A DNA stretch of 64,000 nucleotides from positions 1-64,000 of the forward strand of contig CAJMSE010000016.1 of the NCBI GenBank assembly GCA_905216025.1, written 5' to 3'. Below, one piece after another: positions 17,607 through 26,112 of the stretch. The notes below the pieces were generated by a model, which saw nothing but the letters and a program-made list of their open reading frames with translations, was not told the origin of the DNA and made no database searches. This DNA comes from an uncultured bacterium. GTDB lineage: Bacteria; Bacteroidota; Bacteroidia; Bacteroidales; Bacteroidaceae. The position numbers and the translations under genes are program-made. Each line of letters starts with the position of its first letter. The stretch's first letter is position 1.

Positions 17607-18458
17607 TCACTTGCCCCGTATCAGATTCTCGTCGGAGTCTTCATAGTGTTCTTTCCTGTAAAACATGCCTTTCAACGCATGGCTCTGTATGCGGATGCGC
17701 TTCAGCAGGCTCTGCCATATAGTGTCCTCGTTCAGTGTTCCATATCCCGTGACCACCCGGGCCTTACGGTCGTATAGGAAGTCTATGCGGCCAAAACGCT
17801 TCAGGCCGAGGGCGAGCGAGCCGTCCTCGCCACGGCGGATGTCAGTGCGGATGCCCACCTCGCGGGCCGGCTCGGTACGGAAAGCGAACGTCATGCCGCG
17901 CACGCACAGCTCGGGGCGCTTGAAATGCTGGAGAAAGAGGAACGTGTCGCGTATCAGTTCGAACACCGCAAGCGAGAAGCGGGAGTGGCGCCCGTCGGGA
18001 TAGAAGCTCCAGAACGTGCCCACACACGACACTCCCGGACGCTCAAGCCGCGCCATCATCAGGTCGACATACCGCGGAGGATACATCGTATCAGCATCTA
18101 TGAAGAAGTGATACTTGCCCCGCGAGTTGTCAAGTCCGCACCGGCGGGCAAATCCCGGGCTCTTCCTCTCCTCCCTGAAACACCTCACCCCGAAGGCTTC
18201 GAACACCCTTCCGGTATCGTCCGACGAGTTGTTGTCTACACCAATTATCTCAAGCGGCCAGGATGTCGACAGCTCGCTAAGCGACCAGAGACAGGCCGGC
18301 AGGCGCGTGGCCTCGTTGTATGCGATGACCACCACCGACACGGCAGGCGCATCGCTCTGCATGGCGGCAAGGCGGGTGCGGCTTTCGTCGATTATGCTGT
18401 CGGGGACGTCAGCAAACGGTTTGCCGTAAACCGAAAGATATTTATCATACCAAGACAT
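17607..18458 (-). CDS. family 2 glycosyltransferase
   Basis: A 283-residue GT2 enzyme with VSVVVIAYNEATRLPAC, IIGVDNNSSDDTGRVF, the SPGFARRCGLDNSRG loop and an intact FIDADTMYPP metal site. This layout resembles the succinoglycan/ExoA-like or dolichyl-phosphate-mannose-type group, without extra membrane helices. The ATG at 18458 is chosen because a longer frame would start from TTG inside the -7 promoter element at 18483-18490. It is the first gene of a two-gene unit with the next GT2. Ile-Arg-rich C-terminus; donor unknown. Confidence 0.82.
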   Translation of the reverse strand: MSWYDKYLSVYGKPFADVPDSIIDESRTRLAAMQSDAPAVSVVVIAYNEATRLPACLWSLSELSTSWPLEIIGVDNNSSDDTGRVFEAFGVRCFREERKSPGFARRCGLDNSRGKYHFFIDADTMYPPRYVDLMMARLERPGVSCVGTFWSFYPDGRHSRFSLAVFELIRDTFLFLQHFKRPELCVRGMTFAFRTEPAREVGIRTDIRRGEDGSLALGLKRFGRIDFLYDRKARVVTGYGTLNEDTIWQSLLKRIRIQSHALKGMFYRKEHYEDSDENLIRGK

Positions 18459-18482
18459 ATAGGCGTGTGTGTTATTACCATG

Positions 18483-18490
18483 CAAAAATA
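18483..18490 (-). promoter_or_regulatory. -7 element for the two-gene GT2 unit
   Basis: Read on the minus strand this is TATTTTTG, matching TAnnTTTG. It lies 25 bases before the ATG at 18458. A clean -33 TTTG was not seen. Confidence 0.5.
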
Positions 18491-18530
18491 ATGAAAATAT
18501 TTGGCTTCGGAGTCATTCACATAATGTTTT

Positions 18531-19697
18531 TCAGACACAGGAAACAGTCCCTGCCGTTCCAGTCAGGCCGCTGAAGAGCCGCGTCCACTGCGGCATGACC
18601 GCCTCCGGGGCATATCTGCGGGCGTTCGCCATGGCCCGGCGGCCGTATTCCGCCCGTTCGTCCCCGTGCTCTATCATGTAGCATAAAGCCTCGGCAAGCT
18701 TGCCGGCGTTGCCGTTCTCGACAAGCAGGCCGTCCTCGCGGTCGCGTATTATGTCTGAAGGACCGTACGGACAGGCGAAGCTGACGCACGGCGTGCCTTG
18801 CAGCATGGCCTCTATCAGCACGAGACCGAACCCCTCATAGCGCGAACTGAGCACCATCAGCGAGCTCCGGGCGTACTCCGCCGCTATCTCTGCCGTAGGC
18901 TCATGGATGGTGATGCTGCCGTCAAGGCCGCAGCCGGATATCTGCCTCCGCAGGCTGCCGGCATCCGGTCCGGAGCCGAAGATATCCAACCGCCAGTCCG
19001 GATGGAAAGCGTTGACCGCACGCCACGCCTCAACAAGCATGTCAAAGCCTTTCTGATATATAAGCCGGCCCACACCGATGACGCGTTTTTCGCGGGGCCG
19101 CCCTGAGGCAGCAGGCTGTTCCATGCACATGTTCGGGATTACGCACACCCTGCGCGCAGCACTCCACTCCTCAGCATCGCCTTCCGTGAGCGCCACCACC
19201 ATGTCGGCCCCGCGCTCTATCCGGCGCAGATAGCAGGCGTGCTCAAGGTCGTGCAGCCACTGCATGATGCGGCCGCGCCTGACGCCGTCATTGCTTCCGG
19301 TGAAGCTGCGGGCCGTGTGGCTCTCTACAATCTTTACCGCACGGCACTTCAACCCGCATGCCACGTCGGCCTTATAGTGCACCGTGGAAATAATGATGTC
19401 AGGGTCTATCAGCCGTATCTGCTCTGCCAGCTTACTGCGGAAACGCCGCCCCGTCTGCCACCTCACGTAGAGACGCATGGGCTGACGGTAGCGGTATTGC
19501 AGATGGAAGCGTGCGTCTATGTCGATATGGCGCACCCGCTCCGACAGCCGGTAGGGATAGGCGTGCTGCCCCTGCGATGCCGTTATCAGCGTCACATCGT
19601 ATCCGGCCACGTCAGCGAGCCAGTTCATCTTGCCGGTGATGATGCGTTCCACACCGCCAACGATGGCCAGACTGTCCAATATATATACTATCTTCAT
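18531..19697 (-). CDS. family 4 glycosyltransferase
   Basis: A 388-residue GT-B transferase. MKIVYILDSLAIVGGVERI gives the N-terminal acceptor loop, VIGVGRLIYQKGFDMLVEAW starts the donor domain, and EGFGLVLIEAMLQGTP is the E-x7-E site; YGPSDII follows as in GT4 enzymes of the RfaB/WaaG type. It is a paralogue of the gene at 21814-22995, sharing the NWLAD/NWFAD, YRLS and CPxGPxDI blocks. It is the last gene of a four-gene minus-strand operon and begins 3 bases after the GT2 gene upstream of it. Confidence 0.86.
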   Translation of the reverse strand: MKIVYILDSLAIVGGVERIITGKMNWLADVAGYDVTLITASQGQHAYPYRLSERVRHIDIDARFHLQYRYRQPMRLYVRWQTGRRFRSKLAEQIRLIDPDIIISTVHYKADVACGLKCRAVKIVESHTARSFTGSNDGVRRGRIMQWLHDLEHACYLRRIERGADMVVALTEGDAEEWSAARRVCVIPNMCMEQPAASGRPREKRVIGVGRLIYQKGFDMLVEAWRAVNAFHPDWRLDIFGSGPDAGSLRRQISGCGLDGSITIHEPTAEIAAEYARSSLMVLSSRYEGFGLVLIEAMLQGTPCVSFACPYGPSDIIRDREDGLLVENGNAGKLAEALCYMIEHGDERAEYGRRAMANARRYAPEAVMPQWTRLFSGLTGTAGTVSCV

Positions 19698-19700
19698 TGT

Positions 19701-20735
19701 CTATATCAAGCCTTTTGTCCTGCCGAGAGCCTTCACCGCACTTACGGAGAGCACCGGAGGCAGCTTCCACAACGCATAGAGCAGCAGGTTCTTAGCCCGC
19801 AGAGACTTCAGGCGCATTATCTCTGTCAGCCTCAACGGATGCGCGAGGAAATGGTTTAGCTCGGCGTATGTAAGACCCGGGCGTATGATGTCTTTCTTCT
19901 TCAGCACGCTGCATATCATGTAAAAACCGTCCATGACGACGTTGAAGCACCAGTTTCCAAGATACGGTTTGCCCGCAAGCGATGCGGCATAGCGCTTCAA
20001 TATGTCGCCGGTCTCCATGTTGAGGATAATCTCCGACTTGTCTATATGGTCGCGCCGCTGAAGGTTTGTCAGCGAGTTGTCGCGGTGGATGTAGCGGTAT
20101 GTGACCTCCGCGCGCAGCACGGCGCGCTCTGCCATCGTGACAAGCTGCTTTATGAAGATGGCATCTTCGCCCATCGTTATGTCGAGGAAGCGCAGCCCCG
20201 TGCGGCCGAGGAGCTCGCGGCTGATGAGGCAGTTCCATATCTGTACCTGTATTCCGCCGTACTTACGGAATGCGTAGCATGCCAGGCGGTCAGCCCCGAG
20301 CAGGTCGGCATCGGGATAGACATGCAGCTCCGGCATGGCGTCGGGTTCATTCTCGCTCACCACTTCGTACGACCCGAACACCAGTTCGGCACTGCACCGC
20401 GCCGCATTCTCATATAGACAGGCCACGGCATCGGGCGTCATGGTGTCGTCGGCATCGAGGAAAAAGAGATAGCGGCCGCGCATCTCGCCGATAATCCGGT
20501 TGCGGGCTGCACCCACACCCCTGTTCACAGGCTGCGTTACGATGCGGATGTCGCCGCCCCGCGGATGCTCCTCCTGGAGGCGGCGCACGACGTCAAGCGT
20601 ACCGTCGGTGCTGCAATCGTCGAGGATGAGGAACTCTATGCTGCCGAAAGACTGCATGAGCGCAGAGCCGAGGGAGCGGCCGATGAACCGCTCTGCATTA
20701 TATACGGGGATGCCTATTGTTACTTCATACTTCAT
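19701..20735 (-). CDS. family 2 glycosyltransferase
   Basis: A 344-residue GT2 enzyme: EVTIGIPVYNAERFIGRSLG, LILDDCSTDGT and the metal site FFLDADDTM are all intact. The C-terminal half (MGEDAIFIKQL, YRYIHRDNSLTN, LGNWCFNVVMD) matches many EpsJ-like proteins with an extra helical domain. It is the same length as its upstream neighbour at 20767-21801 and similar throughout, so the pair is a tandem duplication. Third gene of the four-gene operon. Confidence 0.87.
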   Translation of the reverse strand: MKYEVTIGIPVYNAERFIGRSLGSALMQSFGSIEFLILDDCSTDGTLDVVRRLQEEHPRGGDIRIVTQPVNRGVGAARNRIIGEMRGRYLFFLDADDTMTPDAVACLYENAARCSAELVFGSYEVVSENEPDAMPELHVYPDADLLGADRLACYAFRKYGGIQVQIWNCLISRELLGRTGLRFLDITMGEDAIFIKQLVTMAERAVLRAEVTYRYIHRDNSLTNLQRRDHIDKSEIILNMETGDILKRYAASLAGKPYLGNWCFNVVMDGFYMICSVLKKKDIIRPGLTYAELNHFLAHPLRLTEIMRLKSLRAKNLLLYALWKLPPVLSVSAVKALGRTKGLI

Positions 20736-20766
20736 AATCGTCCGTTATATGTAAACCGCTGCCCGG

Positions 20767-21801
20767 CTATACAAGTCCCTTGCGCCTGCCCGCCTGCCTT
20801 ATAATCCAAACGGACAGCGGGGCCGGCAACCGCCCAAGGGCATAGAGCAGGATGTTTTTCAAGCGCGAGCACCTGAGAGCGAGGATGGCCCTGAGCGTCA
20901 GCGGGTGGCGCATGACGGCCTTACAGTCGGCCGGCGTCATGGCTGGACGTATCAGAGAACGGTTCTTCAAAGCGTTGCACACTATATAGAAGTCGGTCAT
21001 CATGATGCTTGCGCACCAGTTGCCGAGATACGCCTTACCGGCCAGACGCGGCGTCTGACCTTTCAGCCAGTCTATGGTATTCACGTTCCTGAGCACTTCG
21101 GATTTTGCTATCAGCCTGCGCCGCTGATAGTTAGACAGGGAGTTGTCGCGACAGATATAATGGTATGTGACCGCAGGCAGCAGCACGGCACGCGACACGT
21201 AGGTGGTAAGCGTGTAGGTGAAGACCATGTCTTCCCAGTAGTTGGCTTCGATGAAGCGGAGCCCCGTGCCGCGCAGGAAGTCAAGACGGACAAGGTAGTT
21301 CCACACGGCAGCCTGGATGCCGCCGTACTTGCGGAAAGCGAACGATGCCAGGGCGTCGGGCTCTGTCAGCACCAGCTCGGGGTAGACAAACTCTTCGCGG
21401 ATGCTGCACACACCGTCGGAGCCGGTCTTCAGATACGAACCGAAGGCAATCTCGGCATCGTGGCGCACCACATTATTATATAGCAGGCTTATCGTCTCAG
21501 GCACGATAAGGTCGTCTGAGTCCATGAAATAGAGGTAACGGCCGCGGGCCTCGTCGATGATTCGGTTGCGGGCCGGCCCCACGCCCATGTTCTCCGGCTG
21601 CCGGACGATGCGGATGATGCCGCCGCGCGGATGGCCGGTCTGCATCTCCCTGACGATATCTGCGGAGCCGTCCGTGCCGCAATCGTCTACGATGAGTATC
21701 TCGATGCTGCCGAATGTCTGGGCAAGAGCCGACTCGAGGGTACGCCGGATAAAGCCTGCGGCATTATATAAAGGTATTCCTATGGTTACTTCGCAATCCA
21801 T
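20767..21801 (-). CDS. family 2 glycosyltransferase, tandem paralogue
   Basis: A 344-residue GT2 enzyme closely related to the next gene of the operon. It has EVTIGIPLYNAAGFIRRTLE, LIVDDCGTDGS and YFMDSDDLIVP as the metal site; the usual DADD reads DSDD, which keeps both key acidic residues. YHYICRDNSLSNYQ and LGNWCASIMM repeat the neighbour's C-terminal blocks. It is separated by 31 bases from the downstream gene and 12 from the GT4 gene upstream. Different residues in the C-terminal half suggest a different acceptor or donor from its paralogue. Confidence 0.86.
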   Translation of the reverse strand: MDCEVTIGIPLYNAAGFIRRTLESALAQTFGSIEILIVDDCGTDGSADIVREMQTGHPRGGIIRIVRQPENMGVGPARNRIIDEARGRYLYFMDSDDLIVPETISLLYNNVVRHDAEIAFGSYLKTGSDGVCSIREEFVYPELVLTEPDALASFAFRKYGGIQAAVWNYLVRLDFLRGTGLRFIEANYWEDMVFTYTLTTYVSRAVLLPAVTYHYICRDNSLSNYQRRRLIAKSEVLRNVNTIDWLKGQTPRLAGKAYLGNWCASIMMTDFYIVCNALKNRSLIRPAMTPADCKAVMRHPLTLRAILALRCSRLKNILLYALGRLPAPLSVWIIRQAGRRKGLV

Positions 21802-21813
21802 CCGTCACTCCTC

Positions 21814-22995
21814 TCACTTTTTCATCACCTCGTCGAAAAGCTTACGCCACCGCTCCGCAAGCGCCTCCATGTCATAGCGACGCACACTAACGGCAGCCGC
21901 CGCGGCAAGACGCTTGCGCTCACCGTCACTGCCGATGATACGCAGCAGAGCCCCAGCGAGCTGCTCCACATTGCCGTTCTCCACGAGTATACCATCCTCA
22001 CCGTCGGTCACGATGTCCTTCGGGCCGCACGGACAGGCAAACGAGACCACCGGCAGACCGCACGCCATGGCCTCTATCAGCACCATGCCGAACCCCTCGA
22101 AACGTGAACTGAACACGAAAACCGAACTGTCGCGATATTCCTTGCAGATATCCGTCGTGCTGCCGTTGAGCCTGCAGCGGCCACGGTCGATGCCCAACGT
22201 GTCTATCATCCGGTCGTAAGGCTCGCGGTTGCCTGCACCGAAGACCTCGAGACGCCAGTCCGGCGCCGCCTTCTCCACCATGCTCCAGGCACGCAGCAGC
22301 AGGTCAAAGCCTTTCTGATAGGCATAGCGCCCCACAGCTATCACACGCTTCTCCGTCAGGCGGCTGAGTTCCGCCGGCCTGAAAGCCAGCGGGTCCGGAA
22401 TGACGCAGACATTGCCCAGCTCAGGCCACGCCGCCCTATCCTCTTCCGTAAGTACGACGAAACGGTCGAGCCTGCGCAGGTGAGAGACGAGGCTCCGCAT
22501 CCAGAACTTTGCAAACAGGCGCTTCACGGGGTTGGTGTCGTTGGCCTCGAAGTTGCGGTAGTTGGCCCGGTTGACATGCAGCTCGCCAATCTTGATGCTG
22601 CCGTCGGCAATCCCGTTGATGAAGTTTACCTCACGGCGGAGCAGGCTCACGGTGATGTCCGGCCTGATGCGCATAAGCTCTTCCGTCAGCCTGCGCTTGA
22701 AAAGGCGCTGCTTCCGCAGGTAAACTGGAATCTTTCCGATAAAGGAGCACCGCCACATCTCCTCGAAACCGATATCGAGGTTGATGACCTTTATCTTGTC
22801 CGAGAGCCGGTAAAACAACGGTTTATCCTTGCCCTCGGTGAGTATTATGGTGATGTCGTAGCCGTAATGGTCTGCAAACCAGTTGGCCTTGAGCGTCAGC
22901 ACGCGCTCCACCCCGCCGGCCATATACAGCGCCGGAGTGCAATATACAATCTTATATTTCCTGGTATTGCAGGCCATCGGTCTATCGGTTGTCAT
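21814..22995 (-). CDS. family 4 glycosyltransferase
   Basis: A 393-residue GT-B enzyme, first gene of the four-gene minus-strand operon. KIVYCTPALYMAGGVERVL gives the acceptor loop, VIAVGRYAYQKGFDLLLRAW the donor domain, and EGFGMVLIEAMACGLP the E-x7-E site. It is a paralogue of the gene at 18531-19697. The ATG at 22995 is preferred over 23022 because the promoter -7 element lies at 23020-23027; an ATG at 22977 is also possible. Retaining GT4 enzymes of this type use UDP- or GDP-hexoses. Confidence 0.85.
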   Translation of the reverse strand: MTTDRPMACNTRKYKIVYCTPALYMAGGVERVLTLKANWFADHYGYDITIILTEGKDKPLFYRLSDKIKVINLDIGFEEMWRCSFIGKIPVYLRKQRLFKRRLTEELMRIRPDITVSLLRREVNFINGIADGSIKIGELHVNRANYRNFEANDTNPVKRLFAKFWMRSLVSHLRRLDRFVVLTEEDRAAWPELGNVCVIPDPLAFRPAELSRLTEKRVIAVGRYAYQKGFDLLLRAWSMVEKAAPDWRLEVFGAGNREPYDRMIDTLGIDRGRCRLNGSTTDICKEYRDSSVFVFSSRFEGFGMVLIEAMACGLPVVSFACPCGPKDIVTDGEDGILVENGNVEQLAGALLRIIGSDGERKRLAAAAAVSVRRYDMEALAERWRKLFDEVMKK

Positions 22996-23019
22996 GCAGT
23001 TTGTTTGCCATTCATGCCA

Positions 23020-23027
23020 CAAACTTA
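23020..23027 (-). promoter_or_regulatory. -7 element for the four-gene GT operon
   Basis: Minus-strand TAAGTTTG (positions 23027 to 23020) matches TAnnTTTG and lies about 25 bases before the chosen ATG at 22995. It is back to back with the plus-strand promoter at 23037-23068. Confidence 0.55.
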
Positions 23028-23036
23028 CAAAAAAGA

Positions 23037-23068
23037 TTTGGAATAATCAACATTTTATCGTACTTTTG
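23037..23068 (+). promoter_or_regulatory. promoter of GT4 gene at 23078
   Basis: TTTG at 23037-23040, 20 bases, TACTTTTG at 23061-23068. The ATG at 23078 is only 9 bases after the -7 element, so the transcript would be almost leaderless. The spacer begins GAATAATCA, as in the promoter at 25451-25482. Confidence 0.75.
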
Positions 23069-23077
23069 TAAATAAGT

Positions 23078-24244
23078 ATGAAACATATCTGCTTTCTCAC
23101 AGACTCCATCTTCTCCTTCGGCGGGGTGCAGCGGGTAACCGCCGTCATTGCCAAGGAGCTGGCTAAGGACCACAGGGTGACGGTTGCCACCTTCGACAGT
23201 CCGCAGGCTGAAGACACATCCATGTACGGACTGGGCGAGGCAGACATAAGATTCCGCTATTTCAGATACCCCCAGGCACGGCGGACGGAACTGCTTTTCT
23301 GCAAGGCATACAGCTACCTGTACCGCAAGGTGCTGCCTCAGAACAGGCTTACCTCGTGGCTCTACGGACTCAGCTCGTTCACGTCGGTGCCGCGCAAGGC
23401 GCTTGCCGATGAACTGAACAGCGGCGGATACGATATAATAATAGGTGTGCACGGCCCTTTGGCGGTACGACTGGCAACGGTGAGGAAGCGCCTGAAGGCG
23501 GCAAAGGTGTACGGATGGATTCACAATTCGCATGAGGCGATGTTCTCGGAAGGTTCGATGTATGCCGGCCCGGAACTCGAACGGCACTACACTTTCCAGT
23601 ATATGAGGCTCGACAGGGTCGTCGTGCTGTGCGGATGCGACAAGGTAAAATATGACGTAAGGGCGCAGGCGGGCATGACGGTGATTCACAACCCGCTGAC
23701 ACTCACGCCCGGAAGAAGGGCCGACGGGAAGAGCAAGAGATTCCTCGCTGTGGGCCGCATGTCGGCAAGGCACAAGGGGTTCGACATCCTGATAGAGGCT
23801 TTCAGCATCTTTGCGGCAGGAAACAACGGGTGGACGCTCGACATAATAGGCGAAGGACCGGAGGAGGACGCACTGCGGGAACTTATCCTCAGGCACGGAC
23901 TCGACGGCAGGATACGCATTCACCCGTTCACGAAAGACATACAAGAGTTTTACTCCAACGCCGCAATATACGTGCTGAGCTCGAGATGGGAGGGTTTCGG
24001 CCTTGTCATGGTGGAAGCCATGGCGCACGGCCTGCCCGTAGTTTCGTCAGACATTCCGTCAAGCATTGAGATACTGAGGGAAACGGGCATGTACTTCAAA
24101 AATGGCGACTGCCGAGACCTTGCGGCACGCCTCGATGAGGCAACGCGGATAGACTGGGCCGCGAAATCGGCCGAGGCACTCGCCACGGCAGAAAGCTTCA
24201 GGCTGGAAACAATTGCCGGAGAGTGGCGCAGGCTGCTGGGCTAA
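23078..24244 (+). CDS. family 4 glycosyltransferase
   Basis: A 388-residue GT-B enzyme: MKHICFLTDSIFSFGGVQRV, donor domain FLAVGRMSARHKGFDILIEAF, and EGFGLVMVEAMAHGLP as the E-x7-E site. It is a single-gene unit transcribed away from the four-gene GT operon, with the start almost on the predicted transcription start. Its end faces the minus-strand gene ending at 24275, 30 bases away. It resembles poly(glycerol-phosphate)-type or WaaG-like GT4 proteins; the donor is unknown. Confidence 0.86.
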   Translation: MKHICFLTDSIFSFGGVQRVTAVIAKELAKDHRVTVATFDSPQAEDTSMYGLGEADIRFRYFRYPQARRTELLFCKAYSYLYRKVLPQNRLTSWLYGLSSFTSVPRKALADELNSGGYDIIIGVHGPLAVRLATVRKRLKAAKVYGWIHNSHEAMFSEGSMYAGPELERHYTFQYMRLDRVVVLCGCDKVKYDVRAQAGMTVIHNPLTLTPGRRADGKSKRFLAVGRMSARHKGFDILIEAFSIFAAGNNGWTLDIIGEGPEEDALRELILRHGLDGRIRIHPFTKDIQEFYSNAAIYVLSSRWEGFGLVMVEAMAHGLPVVSSDIPSSIEILRETGMYFKNGDCRDLAARLDEATRIDWAAKSAEALATAESFRLETIAGEWRRLLG

Positions 24245-24274
24245 GCATCCCGGACAGCCGCGGCAAGACGGCCG

Positions 24275-25417
24275 TCAGTCTTTCATGGCTTCCTCCACAA
24301 CTATCCGCATCTGCTCGCGCCACGACAGATGCTCTACAGACTTCCTTATCTCTGCCGGCCGGAAGGCATGCGAATCAATGAACCCGAGTATCTTCCCGAT
24401 GTCCACCGGCGACTCGTCGGCCGGAGCTTTCATGACGTATTCCTTCCCGTCGAAGTCGCTGTCGTTCTCCGAATATATGAAGGGTATGCCGCGGGTAGCG
24501 TACTCCCGGTTCTTCAACGTCTTTATCGAACTGACCCCGCTGCGGTGGCGGGCAAGGCTGCCGATGGCAAACACGCACCTGTCGAACACGCCGTCGAGCG
24601 CGCTGCCTGACATCTGGCCATGGAAAACCACATATTCCGATATACCGTAACGCTCTATCAGTCCGGCAAAACCCGGCGCGTGCCGCGTGCCGTACATCTC
24701 CCCCTCTCCTATCCCGCCGACGATATGAAAACAGACCTTCCGGCCGGCGCGCCCTGACGAGTAGTACTCTCCAAGTCCGGCAATGACCCGGTCGAAGCCG
24801 TGCCAGTAGTGAACCTCGGCCACTCCTATCAGGTGGACGGCATCGTCGGCAGGCCGGTAAGCATGAAGGGGTATGCTGTCAAGGTCTACACCGTTGCTGA
24901 TGTTTATCGCCCGGCAGCCGAATATCTCTTTATCGTCGGAGAATGTGACGATGGCGTTCATGCGGGCGGCCAGGCGGCGGCGGCAAAGGCGATCGATGAA
25001 AAACTCGAAACGGTTGCCCAGGGAGAACCCGGCCTGCTCTCCGTCGTAAGGATATGTCGGTATCTCGGTCACGGCGCGTATACCCGCGCGGCGCAAACGG
25101 CCGAACAGGCGCACTATAGGCGGGGCGGCATTCATGAACGCACGGGCATAGACAAGCTCAATGCCGTTAGCCGTGCAGTAGCGGAAGATGCTGCCATAAC
25201 AGAACCGGCGGCGTAAAGAGGCCAGCCGGCCGGTGCCGTAGTCTTCTATTATTTCATCGTCTACAAAGCGGCAGCGCCGGCCGTCGGGCAGGAACGTATA
25301 GTAGCACACGCGCACGTCGTGCCCGTTTTCGCGCAGTCCCTTGACCTGACTGCGTATCTTCTTGCTGATGCCGCTGACCTCCGAGAAGCCGTGATAAACG
25401 AGAAAGAGTATTTTCAT
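24275..25417 (-). CDS. family 4-like glycosyltransferase (divergent)
   Basis: A 380-residue protein with GT-B features: MKILFLVYHGFSEVSGISKK at the start, INISNGVDLDSIP at the domain junction, GVAEVHYWHGFDRVIAGL opening the donor domain, and VFHGQMSG in the donor site. The usual E-x7-E segment is poorly kept (SSIKTLKNREYATRGIPFIY takes its place), so it may use an unusual donor or act differently. The ATG at 25417 is chosen because the -7 element at 25434-25441 touches the longer start at 25432. It has its own promoter, divergent from the acyltransferase gene. Confidence 0.75.
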   Translation of the reverse strand: MKILFLVYHGFSEVSGISKKIRSQVKGLRENGHDVRVCYYTFLPDGRRCRFVDDEIIEDYGTGRLASLRRRFCYGSIFRYCTANGIELVYARAFMNAAPPIVRLFGRLRRAGIRAVTEIPTYPYDGEQAGFSLGNRFEFFIDRLCRRRLAARMNAIVTFSDDKEIFGCRAINISNGVDLDSIPLHAYRPADDAVHLIGVAEVHYWHGFDRVIAGLGEYYSSGRAGRKVCFHIVGGIGEGEMYGTRHAPGFAGLIERYGISEYVVFHGQMSGSALDGVFDRCVFAIGSLARHRSGVSSIKTLKNREYATRGIPFIYSENDSDFDGKEYVMKAPADESPVDIGKILGFIDSHAFRPAEIRKSVEHLSWREQMRIVVEEAMKD

Positions 25418-25433
25418 TTGCCTTATTTTCATG

Positions 25434-25441
25434 CAAATATA
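25434..25441 (-). promoter_or_regulatory. -7 element for divergent GT4-like gene
   Basis: Minus-strand TATATTTG (25441 to 25434) matches TAnnTTTG and lies 17 bases before the ATG at 25417. It is back to back with the plus-strand promoter at 25451. Confidence 0.6.
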
Positions 25442-25450
25442 GAGTAAAAA

Positions 25451-25482
25451 TTTGGAATAATCACTTTTTATCCATACTTTTG
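25451..25482 (+). promoter_or_regulatory. promoter of acyltransferase-GT4 unit
   Basis: TTTG at 25451-25454, 20 bases, TACTTTTG at 25475-25482. Nearly the same sequence as the promoter at 23037-23068: TTTGGAATAATCA at the left end and TACTTTTGTAAATA at the right end are shared. Confidence 0.78.
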
Positions 25483-25503
25483 TAAATATAAAAAAGATAT
25501 GCT

Positions 25504-26109
25504 ATGGACAGGGAAAACGTGAGGGCAGGCCTTAAATCGAGCCCGAAACTGAAACAAATCTTAGACCTGATGATAATGAACCGGACCGAGACGAGGCCGA
25601 GATGGTACGTCCGCATGCTGGCACCGCTATACCAGCACCGCGGCCGTCACTCCGTTATCCACGGCAGCGTGCGCATGGACACCCCGCCATACAGACGCTT
25701 CTCCATAGGGGACTACAGCGTGATAGAATCGTTCTGCTGCATAAACAACGCCGTGGGCGACGTCGTCATAGGCAGCCACAGCCGCATAGGGCTGCACTCC
25801 ACGGTCATCGGTCCGGTGACGATTGGCAGCCATGTAAACCTTGCGCAGGGCATCACCGTGAGCGCGCTGAACCACAACTTCGCCGACCCGGCACGACGCA
25901 TAGACGAGCAAGGCATCACGACGCGCCACATAACGATAGAAGACGACGTGTGGATTGGCGCCAACGCGGTAATACTGCCGGGGGTGACGATAGGCCGCCA
26001 CTCTGTCGTCGCGGCCGGAGCGGTGGTGACGCGCGACGTACCGCCGGGCACGCTCGTTGCCGGAGTGCCTGCCACGGTGAAGAAACAGATACAGCAAAGC
26101 AAGGAGTAG
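25504..26109 (+). CDS. hexapeptide-repeat acyltransferase
   Basis: A 201-residue left-handed beta-helix protein of the maltose/galactoside acetyltransferase-like group. Hexapeptide turns (IGDYSVI, VVIGSHSRIG, VTIGSHVNLA, VWIGANAVILPGVTIG, HSVVAAGAVV) run from about residue 75 to 185; the family's catalytic His is likely the first His of ALNHNF. Such enzymes O-acetylate sugars using acetyl-CoA, and here it would modify the polysaccharide or a precursor. It shares a promoter with the GT4 gene that begins 3 bases after it. The first 60 residues are outside the fold and unassigned. Confidence 0.87.
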   Translation: MDRENVRAGLKSSPKLKQILDLMIMNRTETRPRWYVRMLAPLYQHRGRHSVIHGSVRMDTPPYRRFSIGDYSVIESFCCINNAVGDVVIGSHSRIGLHSTVIGPVTIGSHVNLAQGITVSALNHNFADPARRIDEQGITTRHITIEDDVWIGANAVILPGVTIGRHSVVAAGAVVTRDVPPGTLVAGVPATVKKQIQQSKE

Positions 26110-26112
26110 AAC

